Shown here: piece after piece, positions 1-12,745 of the stretch
Layout: each line of letters opens with the position of its first letter
Position numbering within the stretch: position 1 is the stretch's first letter
Assembly: GCA_002786025.1 (NCBI GenBank)
Contig: NHNW01000024.1
Span: 434,001-498,000, forward strand
Direction of reading: 5' to 3'
DNA: 64,000 nt
Source of the DNA: Zasmidium citrigriseum
Taxonomy: Eukaryota > Ascomycota > Dothideomycetes > Mycosphaerellales > Mycosphaerellaceae
Notes under the pieces: generated by a model
Databases searched by the model: none
What the model saw: only the letters and a program-made list of their open reading frames with translations
Told to the model about the DNA's origin: nothing
Translations under genes and position numbers: made by a program

Positions 1-2029
1 TCTTAACTTAATAGCTTAGTAGGATAGCTGCCTTTCTAGCTACCTCTTCTCTTTCTATACTAGCTCTATCGTTCCCTTCGGATAATAGACTAGCTAACCC
101 TAGGTCTCTTTCTTCTATCTCTAGGCTAGCTTCCTTTCCTTCGTAGGCGGTAATAGGCGAAGTTCTAGCTTTCTTTTCTTTCTAATACGACAATATAAGC
201 GACGGGCTAGGCTAGGTAGACTATTCTTTATAGGATTCTCGATACTAGCTTCTAGAGATAGTTTCCTTTTATAATAAGCGGCTATATTCCTTTCTATACT
301 TGTTAGCTAATAGCCTTCTACTTCTATGTTTACTAGCTAAGGGCCTTATGTTTCTATTCTTATATTAAGATACCCGGGCTTAATAATCTACCTATTAAAA
401 GCTATTAGTTTACTTAAAATCACAAAGGCGTTACTACTAATCTCGCCGTATTATAGGGTATTATTCTTACCGATATTACTACTATTAACGTTTAGTAGGA
501 CCTCGAAAACTAGACAGCTCCTATAATATCTAGTAGTACCTAAAGAGCCGAACTAGCGTCTAGTTACATATTATTCCGAGCTATTATATTAATAAAAGGT
601 TCTAGTCCTTCCCTAGAGCTCTATAGCGCTATTAGACTTCTCTAGTAAGTATCCGACGTTTAGGCTAGATATATAGGTAATACTTAGCGAGCTCTTATTA
701 CTATTTATAATAGGTTCGCCGTTAGTAGCTAGCTAATCGACGGTCTTGTCTATTTCTCTAAAAACACTACGAGTATCGATAGAGCTATTAGAGAAAGTCC
801 TAGACGTAGCGTAGTAATACGTACGCGACGAAGTTATCTTAGCTATAATAGTTAGGGTGCCCGTATACTCGTAGAAGATATCTAGCTTAGTGTCCTTATA
901 TGTATCTACTCGCTTTAATCGGGAGCTCTTTAAAATATAAAGCCCTTATAGTCGCCTCGTCTAAGTTACGGTATATACTATATATAGATATCTATTAGAC
1001 GAGAGCTTTTGGCCTTATATCTAACGTAGTCCTCGACGATTTAGTAGCCTTCTATATAGCGGAAATAACATCTAAATAGCGAACTTAGAGCCTAATCCCC
1101 TTACTAGCCTCTAGTATATACTTATTATAGGCTAAAAGCCCGAAGTCTAGTACCTTCGACGATAAGTCTTCGTAAAATACAAGCTCCTCGTACGTATTAT
1201 TCTAGGCTCTAGTCTACTTCTTAAGGGTAGTATTACGAGGTCTAACTAATCTCCTCCTAGACCGTACGATTATATACTTTAACGGGGCGCCTCGAGGGTA
1301 TTATTATATAGTTAAGCTAACTCCTTAAGTATATACTCGTTACGAATCGCAAGCCTAGGCTCTAACTAGCTTCTTCGATATATACTTGTCGCGAGTCGAG
1401 GCCTTAGTATCTTCTTCTCTAACTTATACGTATACGCCTCTTTCCGCCGTTATACCGTCCGCCGACTACTACTACCGCTTTAATCGCTTCGTACTACTAC
1501 TATCTAGCGCTCTACGATACGATAATACTAGACACTTAGTTAGAAAGAGCTGTATACCTCTTACTATCTACTAAATCGACCGATAACGATTAATATCGCC
1601 TTAGCCGCTACGCCGTAAAGCTCGCCTTTATCTATCTACCCTACGTAGTATACTCTTTCTCGTATATAACCTTAACGATAGGTATAAGCGGTCCCTATCT
1701 CGATCGACTACTAGTATTATTAATATATAGTAGTATCGCGCCGCCCTACTTAGGTACTAGAAGGCGTCTAGACGCCGTTAGAACGACTAAGTTAGAAGGA
1801 CTAGTAGATACTTACTACTCGCTTCGTCTACTATAGTAATTCGTATCTAACTAGTACGCTCGACTAGTCGTAGTTAGAGATTCGAGAGATCTACGTAAAG
1901 TATAATTACGAAGGCTCGCCCTAGCCTAGATATACGCGCGATCTCGTTATTTAGGTATAATATAGTATTATCTAGTAGAAGCGTAGCTATCTCGATACCC
2001 TCGATAGGAACTAGAGGCTATTATAATCT

Positions 2030-2345
2030 AACCGCGTGCGAAATATTCGCTACTTCTTCGTTCTCTTCGACGAATTTATAGGACCTAAGTTCTAGCGCGT
2101 CTATCGAGACTACTAGGCACCTAGCTTAGTAGAAGGTTAGACTATAGTAATATAAGAGCGGTACCCGAACGCCTATACCCCCCTTAATAGAGTAGATATT
2201 CTAGATAACGATAAAGACGGTAACCTTAGTAGTAACGTCGTAGGCTACGAGCTCGATAAGCTTATTACTAAGCAAGGCCTATCGAAGAGCTACCCTATCG
2301 AAGCGTTAGACAAGTAGAGGGCGTAAGAGGAGTAGATAAAATAGA
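2030..2345 (+). pseudogene. RIP-killed relic reading frame, unknown family
   Basis: One frame stays readable for about 100 codons, interrupted only by TAG/TAA. Legible pieces include RNIRYFFVLFDEFIGPKF, ERYPNAYTPLNRVDILDND and NVVGYELDKLITKQGLSKSY. Every interruption is reversible to Gln or Trp by a single C-to-T or G-to-A change, as expected of RIP. The protein family is not recognised. The clean frame indicates that a real gene, probably carried by a mobile element, was inactivated by point mutation and not by frameshifts. Confidence 0.55.
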
Positions 2346-3499
2346 GGGAAACCGATTATAAGTAGATATAATAGGTTAGTATTAGCGTCCTATAGCTACG
2401 CGCTACCCTAGGTAGTAGAGGCGTCTCCTAGACAATAGTCGCGACGTTCGCGGTAGCCGTATTAATTAATACCTATATATTAGTAATATAAGGCCTACCC
2501 GCTCGCTCCTCTCTTAGATGTCTCCTTACTATAGAGCTAGCCTTCTCGTATAGCTATTCTTACGTAAGTAGTTTCTTATCGTAGCTTAGATTTCTAGCCT
2601 TCCTACCTAGCCCTTCTACGCCTAGGGAAGCCTAATATATCCTCTAATAATCGATACTCTAGCCCGTCTCTTCTACGCCTTAAAACGCGTATATTCCCTT
2701 AAACTTTTAGCTCTCTAGCTCGTATCCTACAGAACGATAATTACTTATTATAGCTCGAATCTCTAGCCTCCTAGCCCGCCTCGTACTCCGCCTTAACTCC
2801 TAGTTATATCTATATCGCTTCTAGTATCGTTCCTAAAGGTATCGTATAGATAATACTAGAGGTCGTCTATATAGCGTAATAGATAAGGTAAAGTCGAGTT
2901 AGCCTTTTAGCTAGCTAGCGTTCGAACTAAGGTAGTTAGGTTTTAGGGTAGTTCGTCTAATCGTATCTACTACGTTAACGCTTCCTAAATTAATATAGCA
3001 CCTACTTTAGAGACTAAGGCCGCTACTCTCTCGATCTACCTAGTAGTTAGAGAAGACTACTCGTAGTAGTTCGTACGAGCCGTAGTATCCGCGTATAACG
3101 ATAGTTTTATTAAAGACAAGAAGAATACGGACCGCGTACTCGCTTAGAGAGTCCTTAATAGCGAAAGTAGATTATTACGTTTCCGAGAGGCCTATATATC
3201 CTATTTAAATACCTCTAAAGGGTCTACTTAGAGTTTCGTAAGTCTAAGAGTAAGGAGAGCCGCCCTTTATTATATACTCGGTATAGAAGTAGGGAAATGT
3301 ATAGTACTAGACTACTCGTACTAAGACGAGTATAACTCCTATAAGAAGACTTCTAGGTAGTTCGAAGGCTATAGGTATTCGTACTAAATAAATCGATCTC
3401 TACCCTATAGTAATTACTAGGTAACTAGTCGCCTAAAGACGTATATATATTATAAAGTATATATAGAGATAGTAGAGTCGAGTACGAATAGTAAGAGGT

Positions 3500-3566
3500 N
3501 NNNNNNNNNNNNNNNNNNNNNNNNNNNNNNNNNNNNNNNNNNNNNNNNNNNNNNNNNNNNNNNNNN
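3500..3566. other. Assembly gap (67 N)
   Basis: A run of undetermined bases within the RIP block. Its true length is unknown, so structures spanning it (for example the relic frame that starts just to its right) cannot be joined. Confidence 0.99.
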
Positions 3567-3599
3567 CTACGGTATTCCTATATAGGGCCCCTTCTTACT

Positions 3600-4090
3600 A
3601 ACGAGATAGAACGAGGAACTACGCTTAAAATTATTAAGGGACCGCTAGGATCTTATAAAGATAGTCGTAGTAGAGGTCTCGATAAGTGCACTTATAGCCG
3701 AGTAGAAGTAGATGTCTAAATATATAGGCCTACTAAGGAAGGAGCTAGAAGAAGACGGAATACTACTAGAGTCGATTATCGTAGACGATATAGTATTAAC
3801 GAGTAATAGGACGGGGTATAATACGAAATACCTATCCCTAGAACGCTCGTATACCTAGACTTAGGCGTATATATCGCTATTACGAGATAGTTCGTCTTAG
3901 TAAGATTAGAAGCTAGAAGTATATCTACGAGCCGCTCTATTATCCGCTCCGTAGAAGTATATAATTATAGTTATACGATAGATATAGTTACTAGCCTAGC
4001 GACGTAGTAGTTCTCGTAATCCGAAGCTACTATTAAAAAGGCCCTTATACCGCTATAGTACTTCTTCCTCTAACTATACTATATCCTCCC
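3600..4090 (+). pseudogene. RIP-killed relic reading frame, unknown family
   Basis: A single frame remains legible for about 160 codons with only TAG/TAA interruptions. Pieces such as KIVVVEVSISALIAE and SKYIGLLRKELEEDGILLES are clearly protein-like. The right end blends into more degenerate sequence and the left end runs towards the assembly gap. Family not recognised; most likely part of a mobile-element protein. Confidence 0.5.
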
Positions 4091-5324
4091 TTTACGAATC
4101 TACTCTTTATATACCTAAAACTACTTAAAGATATACTTGTATTAGCTAGGCGCAGTAGCTTAATCGCTACTTATACTACTATAGATTCCGTAATAATATC
4201 GAGCCTACTTAGTCGAGGACTAAGTAGCGCCGCCTTACTCGCCCCGTCTAGGTTACGAATTCCCTCCTACTTAATAGTCGTAATAGGCGAGCTTCTCCTT
4301 ACTAGCGTAATAGACCGAGTACTATTCCGTCTAAGTACGAAGCCGATTTCCCGCTTTACTATTAATACGCCTTCTACTATATAGGGAACACCTCTAAATC
4401 GGTAGCCTATATATATTCGATACTTATATATAATCTACGCTAATAGCGTAGAGATCCCTAATAGTCTACTAACGCTACTATACGACTTTCTATACTAAGG
4501 CGTACTAGGAGACGAGTAGAAGTATTAAGTCTATAGCGAGGCGTAGCGGCTATATCGAGAAGTCTACTCTTACTTCTATCGAGTATTAGCGGTCCTTAAA
4601 TAGCTCTAGAGGCGGGCGTTACGCTACCTAAAGGCGGTACTATTTAGTAAAGAGCGGAGAGATTAGATATAGTTATAGCGTTAGTATACTAGGGTATTAT
4701 ATAACGCCGTATCTCGTTTCTACGACGATAGGAACAACGGTCCTATTTTACTATTAGAAATTAGACGTAGATATAGAGGCGAGTAGGAACTACGAGAGGA
4801 GAGGGCGTAGGAGATCTATAAATACTAGTACGACCCTCGCGCGGCGGATCCGAGTATTACTCTATAGGCTAGTACCCGTAAATAGGAGTAAATACTACCG
4901 AGAAACTTCGTTATAAATAGCGATATTAAGGCGTTCGTAGTTAGACAGCTCTAATAGGAGGGTAACGACTACCTCCGCCTATTCTACTATAGTATAGATA
5001 CGCCTAAGGGTTCGGAGGATTCGAGATAGCCTTTACTATAGATATAAGAGGTATAGACTATTATAACGATAATAGGGAGGGCAGGGGAGAGTATATTAGT
5101 CGATACTAAAACTAGATTAGGCTTCTATATAGATTATTCAAGCGTATTACTTACGAGATATAATAGGTAAAATAGTATAATACTTAGAAGTTTCAAGTTT
5201 GCTTCCTTCTATATAGCTTATAATCTATGCCTTATCCTTATCTATAATTAAAGATATCCTCGAATCGTCTATCGAAATATATACTACCGTCTAGTACTTA
5301 TCGAAGGATATAGTCTCGAAATCT

Positions 5325-5455
5325 TAACCTAATTATATCTTAAAGTTACGAGATCTTCGCTATATCTAGTATTATAAGGCTCTAGATCTTATCTTAATCC
5401 TATTTTAAAGTTACGAGATCTTCGCCGTATCTAGTCTTATAAGATTTAAATCGTA
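5325..5455. repeat. 65-bp tandem duplication
   Basis: The phrase AAAGTTACGAGATCTTCGC occurs at 5,342 and again at 5,407, inside two similar units of about 65 bp. Differences between the copies are mostly transitions. Confidence 0.6.
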
Positions 5456-5595
5456 CCCTCGTCTTCGTATAAGCTATTTAATATCGCGACCTCGTCCTCC
5501 CTAGAGCGACTAGAGATCCCGCCCTTATCGTAGATATCCTATCTTAGATCTAGCCTTTATCGAGTAGTAGCCTCTCCTCCGCTAAATTTATAAGT

Positions 5596-6062
5596 ATAGC
5601 CTCTCCTAGTAGCTAGATCGACGGATTCCTACCTACCTAGTAGCTAGATCGATAAAGTCCTATCTTTAAAATCTATAAATACCGCGTTCCCGTCTACTAA
5701 ATAGCTTAATTCCTACCTTCCCCGCTAGCTAAATCCGTAAATAGCGCCTTGCCCGCCTACTAAATAGCTTAATTCCTACCTTCCCGGCCGCTAAATAGCT
5801 TAATCCCTACCTTCCTAGCCGTTAAATCGCTAGATTCCTACCTTCTCGCCTATAAAATCGATATATTCCTACCGTCCCTATAGCTAGATCGACGGGATTT
5901 ACGCGTCCCTAGCGGCTAGATCTACTAGTCTCTCGTCTCCCTAGTAGCTTAATACTCTAGTATCTACTCTTCCTAGTAGCTTAATACTCTAATCTCTACT
6001 CTTCCTAGTAGTAAAATAAGCCTATCTCTTATCTTCCTAGCGGCTAGATCGATAGATATCGA
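5596..6062. repeat. Degenerate minisatellite, about 32-35 bp unit
   Basis: About a dozen imperfect copies of a unit resembling CCTAGTAGCTAGATCGATAG followed by ATTCCTACCTTC. Copies vary in length and by transitions. It looks like an old tandem array that decayed by RIP. Confidence 0.6.
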
Positions 6063-9000
6063 AGCTCTTCTACCGTCCCTCGAAGACGATACGTAGGTCT
6101 TTATCCGTTTAATAACTAGATATATCGATTCTCTTTCCGCCCTAGAGCTAGACGCGGCTATTTATTTGTATATCGCTAACCTAACCTAGCCTTTAACCCG
6201 TAGGAATACTACGAGGAGGTTCTATTTGTCCTTATTAGTATTAATCGGATCTATAAGGCGTTTACTATAGTAGAAAGGCCGAAGAAGCGTATATAGGTTA
6301 TCTCCTACTATAGCCGACTTCTACTTCGGCGGCGTTTTAGAAGCTATTAAAGTTAGTTTACTCTCGGTTACCTTTAGTTATATAGGGTTAGAATCTTGTA
6401 TCGTCTCGCTCTTCTCGGATCTCGTAATACTCTTTACTCTTAACGCCTCTATACCGTACGGGATTAAACCTAATAAACCCGTACGCCTACCTAGTACTCT
6501 TATCTACTAGTGCCGAAAGCGTCCTCCTCCTCGCTAGCTCTTTCGCTTTCTTTAGGTATAGCTATTTGCCTATTAGTATTAAATTGCTCGGAATCTCGCT
6601 AGAGTCGTATTAGAGTACTTAGAATCTAGAAGATGTCGCTAATAGTATAATTAGGAGGTAACGTTAGAGCCTAGAGATAGCTTCGACTCTATATTCGCCG
6701 TATAGGTACTCTATACGATTACTTGCTTGTTACTACTATTTTTAGCTATAATAAGTAAGTACTCGTATACCGAGGCAATATACGGTATACTAGGGTTATA
6801 GTACTTAGGGTAAAAAACCTATAGGATTTACGCTTTAGACGAGCGTTCTATAGAGGAGATATCTCGAATTAAGCTATTACTACCCGAAACTCGCTATACT
6901 AAGTTAGATAATAGTTCGAAGAATATCTACGAAGTTTAAGCTTAATCCGATACGATTCGCGTAGAGAATCGTTACTAACGCCGTTTTAAGTATAGAAACT
7001 ATTACTAAATTAGAAATCTAATTAATATCTACTATTAGTACTACCCTAAGTCTCGAAACGAAAGACAATATTCCTACGGAACGAGTAAATAGTAGGTATC
7101 GTCTATTATATACTAAGGAACGTATACGGGTACAATTAAGGATACGACAAGTAATTGTATAATAGGCTAAGGGGCACTTAGAGCTATAGTATAGCGAGAA
7201 AATAGCGAAAGGAGAGAGTAGCTATTAAGATTTGCTATCTAGACGCACTTGTAACGATAATAGAGGTAGCGACTATACCGTTAGCTCTTAAACTTAGCCT
7301 TACTAGCTACTATATACTCCTTATACTTATACCCGTTCTTAATATAGTAACTATAGCCTAACGCCCGCTACTAGCTAAAGTCTATCTCTTCGATACGGCC
7401 TATATACGAGAGGTTACGCTAGCGATCCGAGTATACTTCCTACTATTACTATTCTATTTAATATTAGCTAGAAAGTAAGAGGAAGGGAAGCGGAATAGAT
7501 ATACGTCTTCCGCGTACGAATAAGCGTAGTACGCTTCTAAGTCTTCTAGCTAGCGAATAACTATACTAGTATACCTACTCCTAGGCCTTAGACTAGGCTT
7601 TCTTAATATTAGACCTACTAGCCTAGGTCGAGGGATAGTAGACGAAGGTAGTAGTAGGCGTAGTAGTAGCGACGGCGATAACGGCGATAATAGAGCTAGA
7701 CGTTTATCGCTCTTACTACCTAGCGGTATATTAGCTTCCGACTCTTTAACACCCTTAGTACTAGCCTCTCCTTTACGAACTAGACTAGATAGTACTAAAT
7801 ATATCGAGCTCCCTAGGTTAGCCTAACTCGTAGGTAGACTATATCTTCTCCTAAGCTCTACGAGAGTAGAACGAGTAGGGCGTCGTAATAATAACTTCTA
7901 ACGCGAGCGTTACGATAGCGATTTAATAATCTCGCTATTATCGACTAAAGTCGCTATATAGCTAGAGGGCTCGAACCTTGTATCGTCTTTAGACTAGGTA
8001 TCTATTACGCCGAGTTCCCCTCGAATAGCGTTAGCTCCTATAAGTTATACTTCTAGCTCGTCTTAGTTATCGCTATACTTATATTAGCGATCGTATATTA
8101 AAATCTATAGCGGGTATTTTACTCTATTAACTACTATAGCGTAGCGCCGAGCTCGATAAATAGTATAGTATCGTTCGAGCTAGTTATAGCGGGTATAGTA
8201 AAGATAGGAGAGTATAGAGAAGAAGTAGTACGTAGCGTATAGGAGAGTAAAGGCGGCCTAGTAGTAGTTATAGTAGTAGTAGTAGCGTCGCTATAAGAAT
8301 AGTAAGGAAAGAAGCGGGCGTTAAGCTTAACTAGTACTATTACATAACTCGCTAAGATAGGCGCGACAAGAAAGTATAGATATACCTAATCTACGTAGAT
8401 AAATACCCCTCCTACTCTACCTCTTCGTAGCTTATCCTCGCTCGTCCTTCTATAAGAGAGAGCGAGATCCTATATACTATAGAGCGATTCTAGCGATAGT
8501 AACTCGCTTCTACCCTATCGGTAGTAGAGTCGTTCCTACCTATCTATATTATTAATAACTAGTAGGTTACGTACTAGGAGCGCTATCGTCGCCTTAAGTA
8601 TTTTACTAGTACGCCGTACTTACCCAATTAATAACACTACTCTTAATTAATCAAAACTACTCTTAATCGATTAAAACTACTTACAATTAAGCTACTATTA
8701 AGTAGATACTACTATAAGAAAGCCTCTCGTCGATACCTTATATTACTACTCCCTAGATAGGCGCTAAGATATCCTTCGTTACTCTATAGAGTCGACTAAC
8801 GCTAGCGTCGTATCGTACGCCTAATATAACGGCTTAGTTAGGTAGCCTCTAGACTACTACTAATATAGCCTTCGCTAACGACGCCGTCTAAGTATATCCC
8901 TAGCCGTTTACGTACGCTACCTTAAATTAACGTAACGAGTAGATAGGCTTCGAGTAAGCGGCTAACTAGCGAGATTTTATTATAAGACTAGATAGGGAGC

Positions 9001-9239
9001 CGACTAGCGGCTATAGCGGGCGCGGCAAGGTACGAGTAGGAGTAGTAGATTTATAGCCTTCTTCTTACGTTAGTAATATAACGGCCTTCGTAAATACTAG
9101 CGTAGAGCGGTTTATTAACGGCTTTAAGAATCCCTAGTAGATAGATTAATAGTCGACGGTCGACACTTAGTATATATAGGGCCTAGCTATAGTAAGAGAC
9201 TAGAATAATAAGACGATTTAGATAGCGATAGATTATAAC

Positions 9240-9565
9240 GAAGATATTAAGCGCGGGGATCTTAAGCGGATAAAGGACGTTCGGATATAGCGGATTCGAG
9301 TCTTTATCGAAGAGGGATAGAAGTAGACCTCGCTAGTACTAACGGAGGTCTAGATTAGTAATATAGGCGTAGAGCTTAAAGATAAGGACCTATATATGTC
9401 CGCGACGACGGCGTAGGTAGAGAGGATTATAGGAAGACCTACTAATCCTATAGACACGAGTAACTAGGACTAAAACGGACGGCTTCTCGATCCGAGGTTC
9501 TTAGGGTTTAAGAAGCTAAACAAGTAGACTAACTTATAAATAGAGGGACGGTAGTATATTAGTCG
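9240..9565 (+). pseudogene. RIP-killed relic reading frame, unknown family
   Basis: About 108 codons in one frame, broken only by TAG/TAA. Legible pieces include EDIKRGDLKRIKDVRI, VELKDKDLYMSATTA and GRLLDPRFLGFKKLNK. One ATG survives inside. The family is not recognised. Confidence 0.45.
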
Positions 9566-11194
9566 TAGCTATCTAGACCGTAAGCGGTTATAGTATATAG
9601 ATAAACTTTAGGCTAGGATATAGCTAGATAGATAATAGATATAATCTATAGCTCGATTATTCTAGGCTCTCTACTTAAGAGACTACTTTATTTCTAGTAA
9701 GGGTATACCTACGTTTCTAATCGAACTCTCTAGCCGATATTATAGATAAGGAAGGCAATCTAATCCCTACTTATGTGCGATTCGACCTTAAAGTAACTAA
9801 AAGTCGTCTAGCCGATCTACGCTATACTCTTATACCTACCTAGTAGCCTAGTCTAGCTTCTCTACCTATTTCTCTGCTACCTTAGTCGCTCTCTTCTAAT
9901 CTTGCGCCGCCTCGACCGCCTGTTATTTATAGTACTCCTTTAGAGCTCGAAATACTATCTCTAGGCCTTATACGGTCCGCTTCCGCCTCTCGATAATAGC
10001 TTAGTAGTAAATATATAATATATCAATCGTCTTAACTTACGATTCGCTTAGCTCTAATAACACGTCGACTTTAGTCTCGTCGTTAAGGCGCCTAATTCGA
10101 TCGCGTATATAGTACTAATAGACTACGCTATAGTAGGTCTTATACGGGTAGCTACTATCGCTATTATATATAATAGCCTCTTAATAGATACTATAGTTCT
10201 CTATAGGGGCGACGCTCCTCTAGCGGCGCGGCTCCGAGGGCTATAAGCTCGTTAGTATTCTAAATAGTAGTAGGTTAACTCCCTTAGGTATTTACGTACC
10301 TATAGCTAGCTAATTAGAGTCGTAATTAGACGATCTCTTACGGAATTAGGAATATCGCTCGTATAGCTATAGTAAAGGTATAGGGCTAGAGCGTTAATAA
10401 AGACCTAGCGAGGATAGAGTAGATCTAGCTTAAATAGTTTCTAATATACCTTATAGTAGCGAGTTCGCTCGTTAGATAGTAGAGAGCGACTATATCTATA
10501 AAGAGCGTATATAGAGACTAATAGTTATAGCGCCGCCTCGATCTTATAGTAGAAGGCTATATTTAGACAAGCGAGCGCTTCCTAGGTTATATATCTTATA
10601 GCGATCTTCTAAAAGGCGTAGATAAAGTCGTATTAGCTTAGTAGCGATTAGGGTATAGGAGTAGGAAGTAGCGTATATAGAGTAAATCTTTAGTAGTATT
10701 AACTCGCGTAGTCTCGAGTAAACGGAGTGTAAGAGAGTCGCGCGCTTAGGATAGAAATATAGGTATACGTCGTTTATATAGTAATAGAAATAACGAGGTT
10801 ATAGCTCGTACGTAAGAGGTGTAGCGAGGTGTCGTTTATTTAGTAATAGATTTAAATTCGGGCTTAAGGAAGGAGCTATAAAGGTTAGATAGGAAATCGA
10901 ATAAAGTAATATAACGCGCGCGCCCTTACTAACTAGGTATAGGTAGTATAAGGTCGTTTTCTAATACGAGTATTAAAAGTGTTCTAATCGCGAGCCGTCT
11001 AGACAAGTTCTAGCTACCTTACTAGGTTAGGCCCTTACTATCTTTAGGAGGTAGCGATTTGCTAATATCTTCTTCGTCTTCCTCTAACTTCTCCTTCTTA
11101 CTATCGTACGCTCTATCGACGTCGATATTATAGCCGACTTTAATACCTACGCTATAGCCGTCGTCTTCGATATTACCCGCTAGTCCTCCTCGCG

Positions 11195-11470
11195 TAAGAA
11201 GGGCGTTAAGGAGCCTAAGTTAGAAGATAAGACCGTATAGGAGGCTAATAAGGACGAGAAGACTATCTAAGAGCCTAAGGAAGAGGGTAAGAAGTCGTTC
11301 GAGGACTCTAAGGAGAATAAGGAGTACGTAGTCGTAGCTCTATACCTAACGACTACTCTACCTATAAAGTAAGCTACTACTAATAACCTAGGAACTAAGG
11401 TACCTTAGGGAGATATCGCTAATAAGGCCCGTAAGGACGACGCTCTTACCGTCCGCTTTTAAGACGCTAA
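11195..11470 (+). pseudogene. Relic of a Lys/Glu-rich coding segment
   Basis: A low-complexity charged frame with pieces such as KKGVKEPKLEDKT and EPKEEGKKSFEDSKENKEY, broken only by TAG/TAA (former Gln codons). Strongly biased composition means no family can be assigned. It may be the disordered tail of an element-encoded protein. Confidence 0.4.
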
Positions 11471-11565
11471 TAACTTAGGGATATTCTTAATAATATCGCT
11501 AGCGGTCTACTTAGCTAAGGTATCTTCGGCAGCTATAATAGTTAGATCTATATCTTTGGTTAATT

Positions 11566-11985
11566 TCGATTCGCGCTAAGTATATATTAGCTAGGCTAGA
11601 GGTTCGATTCGCGCTAAGTATATATTAGCTAGGCTAGAGGTTTAGTTCGCGCTAAGTATATATCCGTAGGGCTTTTAGTTCGTAATAGCGTTAAAGTATG
11701 TACTAAATATAAGATAGGATAGCTTCCGGATACGCCTAATACGTTAATAATAACGGTAGGGTTAGCTCTTCGATTCGCGCTAAGTACGTGTTTAGCTAGG
11801 CTATAAGGTCGATTCGCGCTAAGTATATATTTAGCTAGGCTAGAAGTTCGATTCGCGTTCGATTCGCGCTAAGTATATATCCGCGAGGCTTTCGATTCGT
11901 AATAGCGTTAAAGTATATACTAGATATAAGATAGGCTATAGTAGAGATAGCTACTAGATACGCCTTATACGTTAATAATAACGGA
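11566..11985. repeat. Higher-order tandem array built on a CGCGCTAAGTATATATTAG core
   Basis: Units of about 37 bp containing CGATTCGCGCTAAGTATATA and TTAGCTAGGCTAGAGGT repeat several times. The whole group is duplicated once more (about 11,566-11,765 and 11,768-11,985), and each half ends in a shared segment with GTTAATAATAACGG. The same core recurs elsewhere in the block (17,550; 27,352; 27,498). Confidence 0.65.
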
Positions 11986-12028
11986 AGGCTAGCTAGGACT
12001 ACTACTAGGCGACAAGTAGGTCTTTCTC

Positions 12029-12290
12029 GAGGTAGAGAAGGAAGCGTAAAGCCGAGTAGATAGCGCTAGCTCTCCCTAGTAACAAGCTATCTTAAGAGAA
12101 GAAGTAGAAGGTTAATACTAGTAACGAGCTATCTCGAGCGAAGAAGTAGAAGCAGACAGAGTAGTACTAGCCTCCGAGGTAGAGTAGCGTAAGAAGCGTA
12201 AAGCCGAGTAGGTAGCGCTAGCCCTCCTTAGTAACGAGCTATCTCGAGAGAAGAAGTAGAAGGTTAACGGAGTAGTACTAGCCTCTAAGG
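12029..12290 (+). repeat. Tandem coding repeat with basic clusters (relic)
   Basis: Two copies of a segment of about 147 bp start at 12,029 and 12,176. Read through TAG, they encode RRKRKAE-type basic clusters followed by LALPSNKLS and EKKQK-like stretches. Possibly a repeat-containing nuclear protein of a mobile element; no family recognised. Confidence 0.45.
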
Positions 12291-12410
12291 CGGAGAAAGT
12301 TGCGTTAATAGTAGCCGTAATCGTGTCCGTTTATAGTGTCTACGTAACTAGAATATAGGTACTATTATCTTTACTATTATAGCCTAAAGTAAGTAGCTTA
12401 TAATACTCTA

Positions 12411-12745
12411 CGCCTTTATATATAATTTTCTCGAGATACTAGGGTAAACTTTATCTACCTTTCGATTACTCCTAAGACTCCTCGAGATACTCTTTCTAAC
12501 GCTAGTGTCTAATTTTCCCCCTAGTTAAAGCTAACCTTACTATCGCCGCCCGAAGTAAGGGGTTTATAACGCTCTTAGCCTTTATATATAATTTTCTTAA
12601 GAGGCTAGGGTAAACTTTATCTACTTTTTTATTACTCCTAATACTCCTTAAGATACTCTTTCTAACGCTAGCGTCTAATTTCCCCCCTAGTTAAAGCTAA
12701 CCTCGCTATCGCCGCCTAGAGTAAGGGATTACTAGTTACGTTAGT
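12411..12745. repeat. Tandem duplication of about 166 bp
   Basis: The phrase GCCTTTATATATAATTTTC occurs at about 12,412 and 12,578, with matching downstream text (GGGTAAACTTTATCTAC, CTCTTTCTAACGCTAG, CCCTAGTTAAAGCTAACC). A third partial copy of the first phrase lies near 12,928. Confidence 0.65.

Noticed and set aside
1..200. Possible telomere at the left end
   Set aside because: No TTAGGG/CCCTAA tract is present; the window simply begins inside repeats.
1386..1574. 62-codon open frame in the RIP block
   Set aside because: It starts at TTG, has no family features and lies in degenerate sequence; an expected chance frame.
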